Positions 17,061-25,926 of a stretch of DNA of 64,000 nt are shown here, piece after piece. The notes beneath the pieces are model-generated. The model worked only from the letters and a program-made list of their open reading frames with translations. It was not told the origin of the DNA and did not search any database. The first letter of the stretch is position 1, and each line of letters begins with the position of its first letter. The stretch covers positions 47,190-111,189 of the forward strand of contig NZ_CAMYPD010000003.1 of assembly GCF_947286155.1 (NCBI RefSeq), given 5' to 3'. Source of the DNA: an uncultured Tessaracoccus sp. Its GTDB lineage: Bacteria; Actinomycetota; Actinomycetes; Propionibacteriales; Propionibacteriaceae. Position numbers and translations under genes: made by a program.

Positions 17061-18082
17061 AGCTGGCATTTGCAAGCAACCACGGCGAGTTCGGCGGCGG
17101 TGAGGTGATGATGTTCGCGATGGCTGAGATCGCCCGCGACCTTGGGCATGATGTGACCGTCGTCGCCCCCTCCACGCCCAACGACGTCGTGCGGCGGTCT
17201 ATCGAGCGTGGTTTCCACACGGTCGAGATCCACGCAAAGAGCACGGCGGAATACCTGTGGCGGCTACGTCAGTGGGATAGGCGTCGGGAAGGTCTTCTTT
17301 GGTGCAACGGCTTGCGCCCGGCACTCGCGACGGCAGGTCACGGCGAACGCGTCGTCCATCTGCATATTGTGCCCAAAGGCAAGCTCGTACCCGCCGCCCG
17401 CGCCGCCGTGGTGGGGGCCAGACGGGTGGTGGTGCCCTCGGAGTTCATGGCAAAGGCAGTGGGCCTCGGCAGCCAGGTGCTCGAGAATTGGAGCGCCGGT
17501 GTTAGCCATCCTGCCCGAACGAAGGCAGACGAGGACGCCCACAGGGTTGGCTTCATCGGCCGAACCTCCATCGACAAGGGCATCGACACGCTCGCTGCAG
17601 CGGTGGCGCGCCTCAACCATCAGGGCGGGCACTACCGGCTGGTGATCGCCGGCGAAGCACGATTCGTCGATGAGGAGCAGCGGCAGGCGGTCGAGCGTGC
17701 GCTGGCCCCCGTCGCGTCGGTCACCGAACGGCTCGGTTGGGTGACGCCTGAGGAGTTCTACGCGCTGACCGACGTCGTCGTCGTGCCCTCCACCGTTGAC
17801 GAGCCCTTCGGCCTGGTTGTGACCGAGGCGATGTCCGCCGAGGTGCCACTGGTGGTGACCGATGCTGGGGCAATCCCGGAGATCGTCGGCCCCAAGTATC
17901 CTTGGATGGCCCGTAAGGGTGATGCCGCCGATCTGGCTCGGGTGATCCGCCTGGCGGCCACGCAACCCGCTCCCGGCATCCTGCGGGAGAACCACCGCCG
18001 CTGGCAGGAACGCTACTCACCCGCCGCCGGGCGCGAACGCTTCGGCGCGCTGCTCACAGAGCTGGAAGGAGCCGGACGATGA
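17057..18082 (+). CDS. Glycosyltransferase family 4
   Basis: A 341-residue GT-B enzyme. It has an N-terminal GEFGGGEVMMFAMAE loop, a linker VGFIGRTSIDKGIDTL and the C-terminal EPFGLVVTEAMSAEVPLV motif (EX7E), with DAGAIPEIVG following. This is the GT4 layout of retaining transferases for lipid-linked glycan assembly on the cytoplasmic side. ATGA overlaps at both ends couple it to its neighbours. Confidence 0.85.
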   Translation: MKLAFASNHGEFGGGEVMMFAMAEIARDLGHDVTVVAPSTPNDVVRRSIERGFHTVEIHAKSTAEYLWRLRQWDRRREGLLWCNGLRPALATAGHGERVVHLHIVPKGKLVPAARAAVVGARRVVVPSEFMAKAVGLGSQVLENWSAGVSHPARTKADEDAHRVGFIGRTSIDKGIDTLAAAVARLNHQGGHYRLVIAGEARFVDEEQRQAVERALAPVASVTERLGWVTPEEFYALTDVVVVPSTVDEPFGLVVTEAMSAEVPLVVTDAGAIPEIVGPKYPWMARKGDAADLARVIRLAATQPAPGILRENHRRWQERYSPAAGRERFGALLTELEGAGR

Positions 18083-19008
18083 CCCTCGCGTCCATCGTGA
18101 TTCCCAGCCGCGGCGGCGCCAAGCGCCTGCCCGTCCTGCTGTCTGCGCTCGCGGCCCAAGATGACCGCGATTGGGAGGCCATCGTCGTCATCGACGGCGA
18201 CATTGACGACTCGGCATCGGTCGTTGCCCGCTACGCGCACCTGCCCGTTCGATCCATCGTGTTCCCGGACAACCGTGGCCGTGTGGCAGCGCTCAATGCC
18301 GGCTTCGCTGAGGCCGGGGGCGACGTCCTCATCCGGTGTGATGACGACCTCGTGCCCGCGCCTGATTACGTGCGGCAACACAAGGCGGCAGCCACGGCTC
18401 ACGGAAGCGCCATCGGGCTGTGCCTCAACGAGTTGCCGGATACTCCCTACGCCCGCGCCTATGGGGCAGAGGCTGACAAGCTGTTTCAGGCCGCCGCCTA
18501 CCGCACTCCATCGGATTCCGCGTGGCGGTATTGGGGCGGCAACGTCTCCGTCACGAGGGAGATATGGCAGCGCGTTGGGCTCTACGACACTGACTATCGC
18601 AGCTATGGCTGGGAGGACGTCGATTACGGTTACCGTGTGTTTGCCGACGGAAACCCCGTGACGATCGTCCGCGAGCTTGCCACCCCACACCGTCTGGCCG
18701 CGGTGACAACACGCTTGCGGGTTCTGCGCGCCTTCCACTCGGGTGCCGCCCGCAGGACCTTCGAGGGCAAGCATCCTGAAGCTAGGCTGTCCCCGGCAGA
18801 GCCCTCCCCTTCCTCGATGTGGAACAAACTCGTTCTGGCAATCGGCAAGCATTCGACGCGACGAGGGCTGGCCCTCGCAGCTCGCGTCGTCGACGTGCTG
18901 GCGCGCGTCCTTCCCAGGCCGATCTCGCGCAAACTCATCGCTCTCCTGGTGGAGGGCGCCGGGGTGGCGGGATACCGTCGCCCCTCCGACACGACCACGG
19001 ACTTTTGA
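18079..19008 (+). CDS. Glycosyltransferase family 2
   Basis: A 309-residue GT-A enzyme. The N-terminus LASIVIPSRGG, the DNRGRVAALNAGF block (64-76) and the metal-binding DDD (88-90) are typical GT2, and WGGNVSVTREIWQRVG ... GWEDVDYGYR (about 151-185) is the galactosyltransferase-like acceptor block with the catalytic ED. The C-terminal 90 residues are basic and helical, possibly membrane-associating. It sits in the middle of the operon with a 4-base overlap upstream and 2 bases downstream. Confidence 0.85.
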   Translation: MTLASIVIPSRGGAKRLPVLLSALAAQDDRDWEAIVVIDGDIDDSASVVARYAHLPVRSIVFPDNRGRVAALNAGFAEAGGDVLIRCDDDLVPAPDYVRQHKAAATAHGSAIGLCLNELPDTPYARAYGAEADKLFQAAAYRTPSDSAWRYWGGNVSVTREIWQRVGLYDTDYRSYGWEDVDYGYRVFADGNPVTIVRELATPHRLAAVTTRLRVLRAFHSGAARRTFEGKHPEARLSPAEPSPSSMWNKLVLAIGKHSTRRGLALAARVVDVLARVLPRPISRKLIALLVEGAGVAGYRRPSDTTTDF

Positions 19009-19010
19009 TT

Positions 19011-20126
19011 ATGCCCAGACCAAAGGTGGCCATCGCCCACGACTACCTCACCCAGCGCGGAGGTGCCGAACGCGTCGTGTTGGCAATGCTGCGAGCATTC
19101 CCCGACGCCGATTTGTACACCACCGTCTACAACCCGGAGACGACGTTTCCCGAGTTCAAGGAGCGTCGCATCTTCACCACCGGGCTCGACAGGCTGCGCC
19201 TGCTACGCCGCGACCACCGATTTGGGCTGCCGCTCTACCAACGCGGTATCGATGCCTCCCCCGTTATCGACGCCGACGTGCTCCTCGTCTCTACGACGGG
19301 GTTTGCCCACGGATTCCGCACGACGGGCCGCAAGCTCGTCTACTGCCACTCCCCTGCTCGCTTCCTGTACCTCGTCGACGATTATCTGGGAGATGGCCGT
19401 CGTCTGAGCCCCATCGGGCTTGGCCTCGCTGCGTTGCGTCCCTCCCTCATCCGGTGGGATCAGCGGGCGGCCCGCAGCGCCGACCGCTACCTCGCCAATT
19501 CCACCGTCGTGCGGGAGCGCATCAAGGATGTGTACGGCATCGACGCAACTGTGGTGCCTGCGCCACCGGCGGTGAGCAATCACACCGCCCCCACACCGCT
19601 GGCAGCCTTGGCCGACTGGGCCGATGGGTTCCACCTCGTCGTGTCCCGGCTCATGCCGTACAAGAATGTGGACAAGGTGATCGCCGCATTCCGCGCCATG
19701 CCTGATGAGCGGCTGGTTATCGTGGGCAAGGGCCCGCTGCGCGACGAACTCCAGCGCAACCTGCCGGGGAATGTGCGCATGTTCGAAGGCATTTCTGACG
19801 GCGAACTCGCCTGGTGCTACGCCAACGCACGGGCACTCATCGCGCCGAGCTTCGAGGATTACGGCCTCACTCCTCTCGAGGCTGGTGCCTTCGGCACACC
19901 GACGCTGGCCCTCCACGCCGGCGGCTACCTCGACACCGTGGCCGAAGGTCTGAGCGGAGTGTTCTTCCCAGCCCCGACAGCCGAGGCGATCGCGACCGCG
20001 GTGCGTGAAAGCTCGGGGGCAAACTGGGATCACGATGCGATCCGTGGCCACGCCGAGTGCTTCGCTGAGCCACACTTCCGCAGAAGGCTTGAGGAGCACG
20101 TTGGGGAGCTGGGTGGCTTCGCTTAA
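19011..20126 (+). CDS. Glycosyltransferase family 4
   Basis: A 371-residue GT-B enzyme beginning at ATG 19011, 2 bases after the previous stop; the longer frame to 18819 overlaps the upstream gene and is not used. Motifs are AIAHDYLTQRGGAERVV at the N-terminus, YCHSPARFLYLVDDY (acceptor side), VVSRLMPYKNVDKVI, and PSFEDYGLTPLEAGAFGTPT (EX7E). The family resembles mannosyl- and related transferases of polysaccharide loci. It is the last gene before the low-G+C polymerase gene. Confidence 0.85.
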   Translation: MPRPKVAIAHDYLTQRGGAERVVLAMLRAFPDADLYTTVYNPETTFPEFKERRIFTTGLDRLRLLRRDHRFGLPLYQRGIDASPVIDADVLLVSTTGFAHGFRTTGRKLVYCHSPARFLYLVDDYLGDGRRLSPIGLGLAALRPSLIRWDQRAARSADRYLANSTVVRERIKDVYGIDATVVPAPPAVSNHTAPTPLAALADWADGFHLVVSRLMPYKNVDKVIAAFRAMPDERLVIVGKGPLRDELQRNLPGNVRMFEGISDGELAWCYANARALIAPSFEDYGLTPLEAGAFGTPTLALHAGGYLDTVAEGLSGVFFPAPTAEAIATAVRESSGANWDHDAIRGHAECFAEPHFRRRLEEHVGELGGFA

Positions 20127-20186
20127 GATGATCTCGATTAACCGTGTCTCGTTTTCTCAAGCCGTGTCGGAAGGGCTGGGCCAGTT

Positions 20187-21377
20187 TTGAACTCCGAAAT
20201 CCGTGGGGGGTCAGATCGATTTGATGATCCGCTCAGCTTTTTTATTGCATCCCTGGCTGTTTTCCTAACAGCAAGAGATTACTTTGTTTGGTTTGACTTC
20301 TCGATTTCTGGCCTGCCAACCAACACGTTGGCTGCTGTGGGGCTTGTCGCAATAGCAAGCTTCCGAAAACCTAAATGGCGCCTGCGGCTCCCGTTCATCT
20401 CGGCAACAGCCGTGGCGCTCTTTTTGTGGTTAGTGTTCACCACTGTTGTTATTCATGGCGACTGGAATATCCGCCGAATGGGCAACATCCTCGTTCTGCT
20501 TCTCATTGGAGGAGCAATCGCATCTGGTCGACTTGGATTGAAATCCCTCACTGTGGGCGGCATCTTGGGATATCTGCTTGCCCTAGTAACGAGCGTCATC
20601 CTCATGGATGAGAGTTCGTATACTGGTCGTTTGACGGGGGTATTGGGCGACCCAAACGCGGCTGGGTTCATCTTGGTTACGCTCGGCTTGAGCTTCGCCC
20701 AAGGGCTCGAGTCGAGGCTACGCCCGTGGCGATGGGCACTCTTTGCCGTTGCTGTATTCGGAGTGTGGCTTACTCAATCTCGAACCACCATGTTTGCGCT
20801 CGCCATCGCAACGTTGTGGATTTTGGTTAGCAGGTTTCTTCCTCGCTGGCCAGCGGCTCTCGCCTTGGCCTCCACTGTTTGGTTTTATGCCTGGATCTAC
20901 GGGGTCATGGAGGAGCGCGGTTGGTTTGCAGACCGCGACGGCTCCGACGCCCTGCGCGAACGCTTGATATTAGCCGAACAGCTCCAAGTCCAACAGGCTG
21001 GATGGACAGGCAACGGGCTTGGTACTGCAGTTGCAAAGCTCGACAACATTACCCTGTTCTTTCACAATAGTTACCTAGCAATGCAGGCTGAGGGCGGGAA
21101 AATTGCGTTGTATTTGCTGTACGCCTTTATTGTGGCACTCTTCCTGACCATCCACCGGGTGCCTTCCAAATCCCGGCCCGTTTGGGTCGAAGCCGGAGTG
21201 ATTGCTGGGTTTATCTGCTCCATCAACATCGGATTTTCTATTACGCATCCAGCCTTGGCGGTAGCGATTGGTTTGTATCTATACCATTACTGCAAGTTCA
21301 GAGAGGAGTCCCAACGCGATCAGCTCCCCTCCGCCTACCGTAAGCCTGAGCTTAAGGCAGCACCTCAGCCACGTTGA
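20187..21377 (+). CDS. Wzy-like O-antigen/EPS polymerase
   Basis: A 396-residue protein with about ten to twelve membrane segments, fitting a Wzy polymerase or O-antigen-ligase-family protein that joins repeat units outside the membrane. The motif region GDPNAAGFILV (about 152-162), a TQSRTT stretch and an outer loop with GNGLGTAV ... HNSYL match the family. The TTG start follows GGAAGGGC. Base composition is visibly lower in G+C than the flanking enzymes, common for wzy genes, which diverge and move between strains. It shows only family-level likeness to the two paralogues at 1-2530. Confidence 0.75.
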   Translation: MNSEIRGGSDRFDDPLSFFIASLAVFLTARDYFVWFDFSISGLPTNTLAAVGLVAIASFRKPKWRLRLPFISATAVALFLWLVFTTVVIHGDWNIRRMGNILVLLLIGGAIASGRLGLKSLTVGGILGYLLALVTSVILMDESSYTGRLTGVLGDPNAAGFILVTLGLSFAQGLESRLRPWRWALFAVAVFGVWLTQSRTTMFALAIATLWILVSRFLPRWPAALALASTVWFYAWIYGVMEERGWFADRDGSDALRERLILAEQLQVQQAGWTGNGLGTAVAKLDNITLFFHNSYLAMQAEGGKIALYLLYAFIVALFLTIHRVPSKSRPVWVEAGVIAGFICSINIGFSITHPALAVAIGLYLYHYCKFREESQRDQLPSAYRKPELKAAPQPR

Positions 21378-21464
21378 GCTCTCTGTGAGTTTCCTCAGGG
21401 TTCTGTGATTTCAGTTCAGATGGGTTAGGGTTGTGCCCGACAAGGAGAAGAGAGGGAACTACCG

Positions 21465-22646
21465 ATGCATCGGTTGTCAGGCGCAGTGCAGCATTTTGCG
21501 TGGGGGAACCGCACCGAGATTCCGCGCCTGCTCGGCATCGAACCCGACGGTCAGCCTTGGGCCGAGTACTGGCTCGGTGCCCATCATGCTGGCCCCACGC
21601 ACTTCCCTGACAACCCGAGCGAGACGCTCGCCTCGCACCTTGAGCGCTACCCCGAGAACATCGGCAAGGCCTCCATCGAGGCCTACGGCACCAAACTCCC
21701 CTACCTGATGAAGATCCTCTCGGCTGCGGGCCCGCTGAGCCTTCAGGTGCACCCCACTCGCGAGCAGGCGCTCGCCGGTTACGCGCAGGAATCCCTCGCC
21801 GGCCTGCCGCTCAGCCACCCCGAACGCTCCTACAAGGATGATTGGCCCAAGCCCGAAATCATCATTGCGCTCACCCCGTTCGAGGGCCTCGTCGGTTTCC
21901 GCGACCCGTTTGAATCCGCCACGCTGTTCGAGGCACTGGGCGCTGGTGAAGAGCTAGCCGCCATCATCGAACCACTGCGCGAACACACCGAGCAGGATGC
22001 GCTACAGAAGGTGTTCCTGGACGCCCTCACCCTCCGCGAGCACCGAGACCTAGTGAACTTGGTGCTCTCCCGCGCGGCAGAACTCCTCGACGCGCCCGGC
22101 GCTGTTGGGGAATTCGCCCGCACCGCCATCGAGATCAACGAGCACTTCCCCGGCGACCCAGGCATCCTCGCGGCTCTACTCATGAACCGCGTCACGCTCG
22201 CCCCCGGCGAAGCCGTAGCGCTCGAGGCCGGCGTCCTGCACGCCTACCTGCGCGGCACCGGCATCGAGGTGATGGCCTCGTCCGACAACGTCCTTCGCGG
22301 CGGGCTCACCACCAAGCACATCGACGTCGACGGGCTCCAAGGCTTGGTCAGCTTTCGCACCCTCCATCCGCAAGTCCAACTCCCTGATGGTTCGGAGGGC
22401 CTCTTCCGCTACCCGACGACGTTCCCCGAATTCGAGGTGTGGCTGCTCACCCCCACCAGCGACGCCTGCCTCATCATGCCCCGCGAGGATGCAGGACGCA
22501 TCGCGCTCGTCACCGAAGGCGAGTTCGTCCTTGATGGGGATCAGCGCCTCACGCTCAGCTGTGGCGAGGCCGTGTTCATCCCCGCTGGAGAACACGTCGC
22601 AGCCTCCGGAACCGGCCAGCTCTTCGTCTCGGCGTCAGGCATCTGA
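21465..22646 (+). CDS. manA: Mannose-6-phosphate isomerase, class I
   Basis: A 393-residue zinc enzyme interconverting fructose-6-phosphate and mannose-6-phosphate, feeding GDP-mannose or related sugars. Motifs are HFAWGNRTEIP (about 9-19), LSLQVHPTREQA (about 90-101), YKDDWPKPEIIIALTPFEGLVGF (about 123-145) and the C-terminal AYLRGTGIEVMASSDNVLRGGLT block. The length fits the family. ATG 21465 has an AAGGAGAAG site about 20 bases upstream and AGAGGGA nearer. It lies convergent to the acyltransferase gene. Confidence 0.92.
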   Translation: MHRLSGAVQHFAWGNRTEIPRLLGIEPDGQPWAEYWLGAHHAGPTHFPDNPSETLASHLERYPENIGKASIEAYGTKLPYLMKILSAAGPLSLQVHPTREQALAGYAQESLAGLPLSHPERSYKDDWPKPEIIIALTPFEGLVGFRDPFESATLFEALGAGEELAAIIEPLREHTEQDALQKVFLDALTLREHRDLVNLVLSRAAELLDAPGAVGEFARTAIEINEHFPGDPGILAALLMNRVTLAPGEAVALEAGVLHAYLRGTGIEVMASSDNVLRGGLTTKHIDVDGLQGLVSFRTLHPQVQLPDGSEGLFRYPTTFPEFEVWLLTPTSDACLIMPREDAGRIALVTEGEFVLDGDQRLTLSCGEAVFIPAGEHVAASGTGQLFVSASGI

Positions 22647-22695
22647 GCCCATTCGGTCCAACGCCCAGGCAGATCACTCAGCGGCACGAACACCC

Positions 22696-23652
22696 TCACC
22701 TGCGCACTTCATTCCTTTTATGCGCCGCAAACTGGGGAAACTCGAAGAGCAAACCAGTGAAGCGGTAACCCCACAAGAATAGAGCAGGGACCGCGAAGCC
22801 CACGGTAATTTGAATCAGCAGGAAGGGCCAAGGAGCACTCTCGGCCACTTCCTGAAATGCCAACGCCGACAGCGCCTGCGCTGGAAAGTGAACGCAGTAA
22901 AGCACTATCGACTTCTGACCGAGCCACTCGAGCGCTGGCATCCGTGGTGCCCTAGACCACAACCAGATGACCGTGAAGACGCCCGCCCAAGGCAATAGCC
23001 ACGTCCAAACCTGTCGTTGATCGACCATCGGAATCCCCCAGCCAAAGGCATGGGAACAGGCGATCACAACTCCCACGAGGCCGGCCACCCCAACGATCCA
23101 AACAGGCATGGTAAGGATCGAGGTCAAATGGCGACGAACTGCCACACCCAGCATGAACATGGCACCGAAGAACAGTACACGCCGGATCCAGTTCGTCGAT
23201 GGGTCAGCCACCATGAGCACCCCCAGCATGCCCAACACCATGACCCACGCTGGTATCCAGCGCGTGAACCACGCAATCGGGTAGCAGCAAAGCAGAACTG
23301 CCAAGAACCACATGTGGTACGGGCCGACGATCCAAGTCTGCGGTCGGGTAGCGCTCGAGAGCTCTCCCAGGCAAGCCAGCGTCACCAATGTCCACACGAC
23401 ATACGGCCAAAGAACCCTACGTAATTTCCCTGAAGCAAAGGAGCTGAGCGGCTTGTGTACCGAATTCGCAAGCAGCATTCCAGACATCGCCAACAGCATC
23501 GGCATGCGAAACGCTGCGAATAAGGAGACGAAGGCGTCCCAGCTTGGCAGGGACAGGTCGCCTCCAACCTGGAGTACACGAGGGATGCCAGCGGCGTGGT
23601 GAAGGACCACCAGACTAACGGCCAGCCCACGCAATGAGTCCATCCAATGCAT
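22696..23652 (-). CDS. Acyltransferase 3 family membrane protein
   Basis: A 318-residue membrane protein of the OafA/acyltransferase-3 type that adds acyl (often acetyl) groups to glycans. The N-terminus has the family hallmark MDSLRGLAVSLVVLHHA with the conserved Arg and His, and about ten membrane segments follow. Conserved PYHMWFLAVLL is in the middle and CVHFPAQA near the end. The frame extends to 23832, but that part has no membrane character, so ATG 23652 (or 23643) is preferred. In this locus it probably decorates the surface polymer. Confidence 0.8.
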   Translation of the reverse strand: MHWMDSLRGLAVSLVVLHHAAGIPRVLQVGGDLSLPSWDAFVSLFAAFRMPMLLAMSGMLLANSVHKPLSSFASGKLRRVLWPYVVWTLVTLACLGELSSATRPQTWIVGPYHMWFLAVLLCCYPIAWFTRWIPAWVMVLGMLGVLMVADPSTNWIRRVLFFGAMFMLGVAVRRHLTSILTMPVWIVGVAGLVGVVIACSHAFGWGIPMVDQRQVWTWLLPWAGVFTVIWLWSRAPRMPALEWLGQKSIVLYCVHFPAQALSALAFQEVAESAPWPFLLIQITVGFAVPALFLWGYRFTGLLFEFPQFAAHKRNEVRR

Positions 23653-23989
23653 TCTGCGTTGAGTGCCCAGGGCCCAGCACCTTTCTCTCGTCGCCCACAG
23701 CTTAGCGTTACATCGCGCTGCCGCGTCGCACGTCGGGAACACCGCACTCGCCTTCGGGACGGCTTGGTGCGTCGCACAGGAATTGCAGACGACAACGTGA
23801 TAGATCCGGGCTAATATGGCGCAGAGCGACACTCATTGCCACGGCACAGTAGAGACGAGGGGCCTTGCAAGACTGGACATCACACATCACTGGTCTCCGT
23901 GCCGTGTCGCTCTCGGCAGTCCTCCTCACCGCTCCAACTGCGGAGTTGGTGCTGTGCACCGGCCCCGACGATGAGCCTGGTGCCCTGTC
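23653..23989. other. Divergent intergenic region with a possible short coupled ORF
   Basis: About 340 bases between the leftward acyltransferase gene and the rightward glycosyltransferase operon. TTGCAG at 23783 and TAATAT at 23812 resemble promoter parts, but their spacing is wide. The right end holds the short frame 23865-23993. Confidence 0.4.
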
Positions 23990-23993
23990 ATGA
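23865..23993 (+). CDS. Possible short ORF coupled to the downstream glycosyltransferase
   Basis: A 42-codon frame from TTG (after GAGGGGCC) to a TGA that overlaps the next gene's ATG by four bases (ATGA). The peptide has a hydrophobic Ala/Val/Leu stretch (LRAVSLSAVLLTAPTAELVL). It could be a leader used for translational coupling, a remnant of a larger gene, or chance; a stop at 23850 closes it on the left. It is recorded as a low-confidence call. Confidence 0.2.
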   Translation: MQDWTSHITGLRAVSLSAVLLTAPTAELVLCTGPDDEPGALS

Positions 23994-24925
23994 CGCAGCC
24001 GCCTAGCATCAGCGCCATCATCCCGCACTACGGTGACAGCGAACCCACGCAAGCGTTGATCGCCCAGCTTGAAGCTCAACTCGGCGCCCCAGACATCGAG
24101 ATCATCGTCAGCGACGACTGTTCCCCCTCCCCGTTCCCAGAAGGCTCCGGGTATCAACTCATCCGCAGGGAACGCAACGGCGGCTTCGGCTCGAACGTCA
24201 ACTCTGCTGCGGCCGCTGCGACAGGCGACTACCTCCTGGTCCTCAACAGCGACCTCTCCTTATCGCCGAACTTCGTTTCCGAGCTCGCGCAGGCAGCGAC
24301 GAAGTTCCCGAACACGGTCATCAGCCCGAAGGTCATCGAGCACGGTGCCGCCAACTACACCGCCCGCCGCTGGCCGAAGGCCCGCCATCATGCCTGGGAA
24401 TGGCTCACACCACTGGCCCGGATCAGGCACACCAAGCTGTGGCATCGGTTCGTCGGACATGACCTCAGGGCGCACGCTTCCAGCAGCGCCGTCCAGGTGG
24501 ATTGGGTCATGGGTGCCTGCATGTTGATCCCCCGCGACGCGTTCGAGCGCGTCGGCGGCATGGATGAGCGCTTCTTCATGAACAGCGAAGAGGTGGACCT
24601 CCAACGTCGCCTGAGCGAGGTTGGGGTTCCGTCGATGTACGTCCCCGAGATCTCGGTGGAGCACGCAGCGGGCGGGTCTACGCCGTCGGATCGTCGTCGG
24701 GGTTGGGTAACAGACTCCCGCTTCCAATACGCGCAGAAGTGGGGAGGCGTGCGAGGGTTGCGCGCGCTGTTACTCATCGCCACCGACATCAATTTCCTCT
24801 GGAACCTCACCCGACAGGCCAGGCGAGTCCAGGGTGTGAACGCGCGACGCACCCGTCGGCACGAACGCCAGCTCATCGCGCATGCGTGGGCCATGCGCCA
24901 TGGTAAAGAGGGGTACCAACCATGA
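23990..24925 (+). CDS. Glycosyltransferase family 2 (rhamnosyltransferase-like)
   Basis: A 311-residue GT-A enzyme: SAIIPHYGDSE at the N-terminus, RRERNGGFGSNVNSAAAAATGDYLLVLNSDL (about 59-89) with the metal-binding acidic site, and DWVMGACMLIPRDAFERVGGMDERFFMNSEEVDLQRRL (about 171-208), the standard acceptor block of rhamnosyl- and related GT2 enzymes. The C-terminus is basic. Its ATG overlaps a short upstream frame and its end overlaps the next gene by 4 bases. Since dTDP-rhamnose genes are present nearby, rhamnose is a reasonable donor guess. Confidence 0.85.
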   Translation: MTQPPSISAIIPHYGDSEPTQALIAQLEAQLGAPDIEIIVSDDCSPSPFPEGSGYQLIRRERNGGFGSNVNSAAAAATGDYLLVLNSDLSLSPNFVSELAQAATKFPNTVISPKVIEHGAANYTARRWPKARHHAWEWLTPLARIRHTKLWHRFVGHDLRAHASSSAVQVDWVMGACMLIPRDAFERVGGMDERFFMNSEEVDLQRRLSEVGVPSMYVPEISVEHAAGGSTPSDRRRGWVTDSRFQYAQKWGGVRGLRALLLIATDINFLWNLTRQARRVQGVNARRTRRHERQLIAHAWAMRHGKEGYQP

Positions 24926-25926
24926 GCCTTCCGCACGTCATGCTCGTCGCACCCGCCTTCCACGGGTACGCCCAGTCGATTGCGCGTGGCTTTGAGCTGT
25001 CCGGGCACGAGGTGACGCTGCACGAGTACGACCGGCTGGATGGCTTCCGGGCGAAACTGCAGCACAAGGCGCGCGTCGAGCTGCCAACCAAGCTCGGCCT
25101 CAAGCACGAAGCCGGGGTGCGCGCCGGGGCCAGCACTGCCGAAGCAATCCGAGCAGCACGCCCAGATGTCGTCATCATCATTCGAGGCGACCACGTGGAC
25201 GACGTGGTTTTCGATGCCATCGACGAGGTAGGCGCTCGGCGTATTCTCTGGATCTGGGATGAGGTTCGACGCACCAACCACACCGAGGCCACGCTGAACC
25301 GCTTTCCGCAGCTCATCACCTACTCGCCATTGGATGCCCAAGCGTTTGCGGCTGCCGGGCGCGAGTGCCTCCATGTGGCCAATGCGTTCGACCACACCAT
25401 GGTTCCCGCTCGGCGCCAGCAGTCCAACGACATCCTCTTCGTCGGGGCGCGGTATCCGCGTCGGCAGCAGTTCGTCGAAGCACTCGTTCGTGCTGAGGTG
25501 CCCGTGATGGCGGTGGGTCGCTCGTGGAGCAAGCACCTTTTCGACCGCGCGAGGACGTGGCAGTGGCGACGCCCTAACGTGCGCTCCATGCGGGATGTGC
25601 CGCGCTTGCAGGGCTACGAGTTGACGGCGGGAGCCCCGGCGGCGTTGAACGTTCATTTCGATCAGGACGGCTTCACGATGAAAACCTTCGAGGCCCCGGG
25701 CGTGGGTGGCGTGCAACTCATCGACCGTCCCGACGTGGCGGAGTACTACGAGCCGGGCAAGGAAGTATTGGTGTTCGACAGCGAGGAGGAACTCGTCGAG
25801 CTCGCCCGACGGTGCATCCGCGACGACCGCTGGGGAGACGCCATCAGAGACGCGGGCCAGCGCCGCACGCTCGCCGAACACACGTTCGTGCACCGGGCGA
25901 AGGAGGTGGCGAAGCTGTGGGGTTGA
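24922..25926 (+). CDS. CgeB-type glycosyltransferase
   Basis: A 334-residue GT-B protein of the CgeB/DUF3880 type: an N-terminal domain with VMLVAPAFHGYAQS and the pattern DVVIIIRGDHVDD ... RILWIWDEVRRT (about 77-117), then ILFVGARYPRRQQFVE and a C-terminal block KTFEAPGVGGVQLIDRPDVAEYYEPGKE with the family E-x-x-x-x-G pattern. Such proteins add sugars in spore coats and surface glycans. It is coupled to the neighbour on each side. Confidence 0.72.
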   Translation: MSLPHVMLVAPAFHGYAQSIARGFELSGHEVTLHEYDRLDGFRAKLQHKARVELPTKLGLKHEAGVRAGASTAEAIRAARPDVVIIIRGDHVDDVVFDAIDEVGARRILWIWDEVRRTNHTEATLNRFPQLITYSPLDAQAFAAAGRECLHVANAFDHTMVPARRQQSNDILFVGARYPRRQQFVEALVRAEVPVMAVGRSWSKHLFDRARTWQWRRPNVRSMRDVPRLQGYELTAGAPAALNVHFDQDGFTMKTFEAPGVGGVQLIDRPDVAEYYEPGKEVLVFDSEEELVELARRCIRDDRWGDAIRDAGQRRTLAEHTFVHRAKEVAKLWG

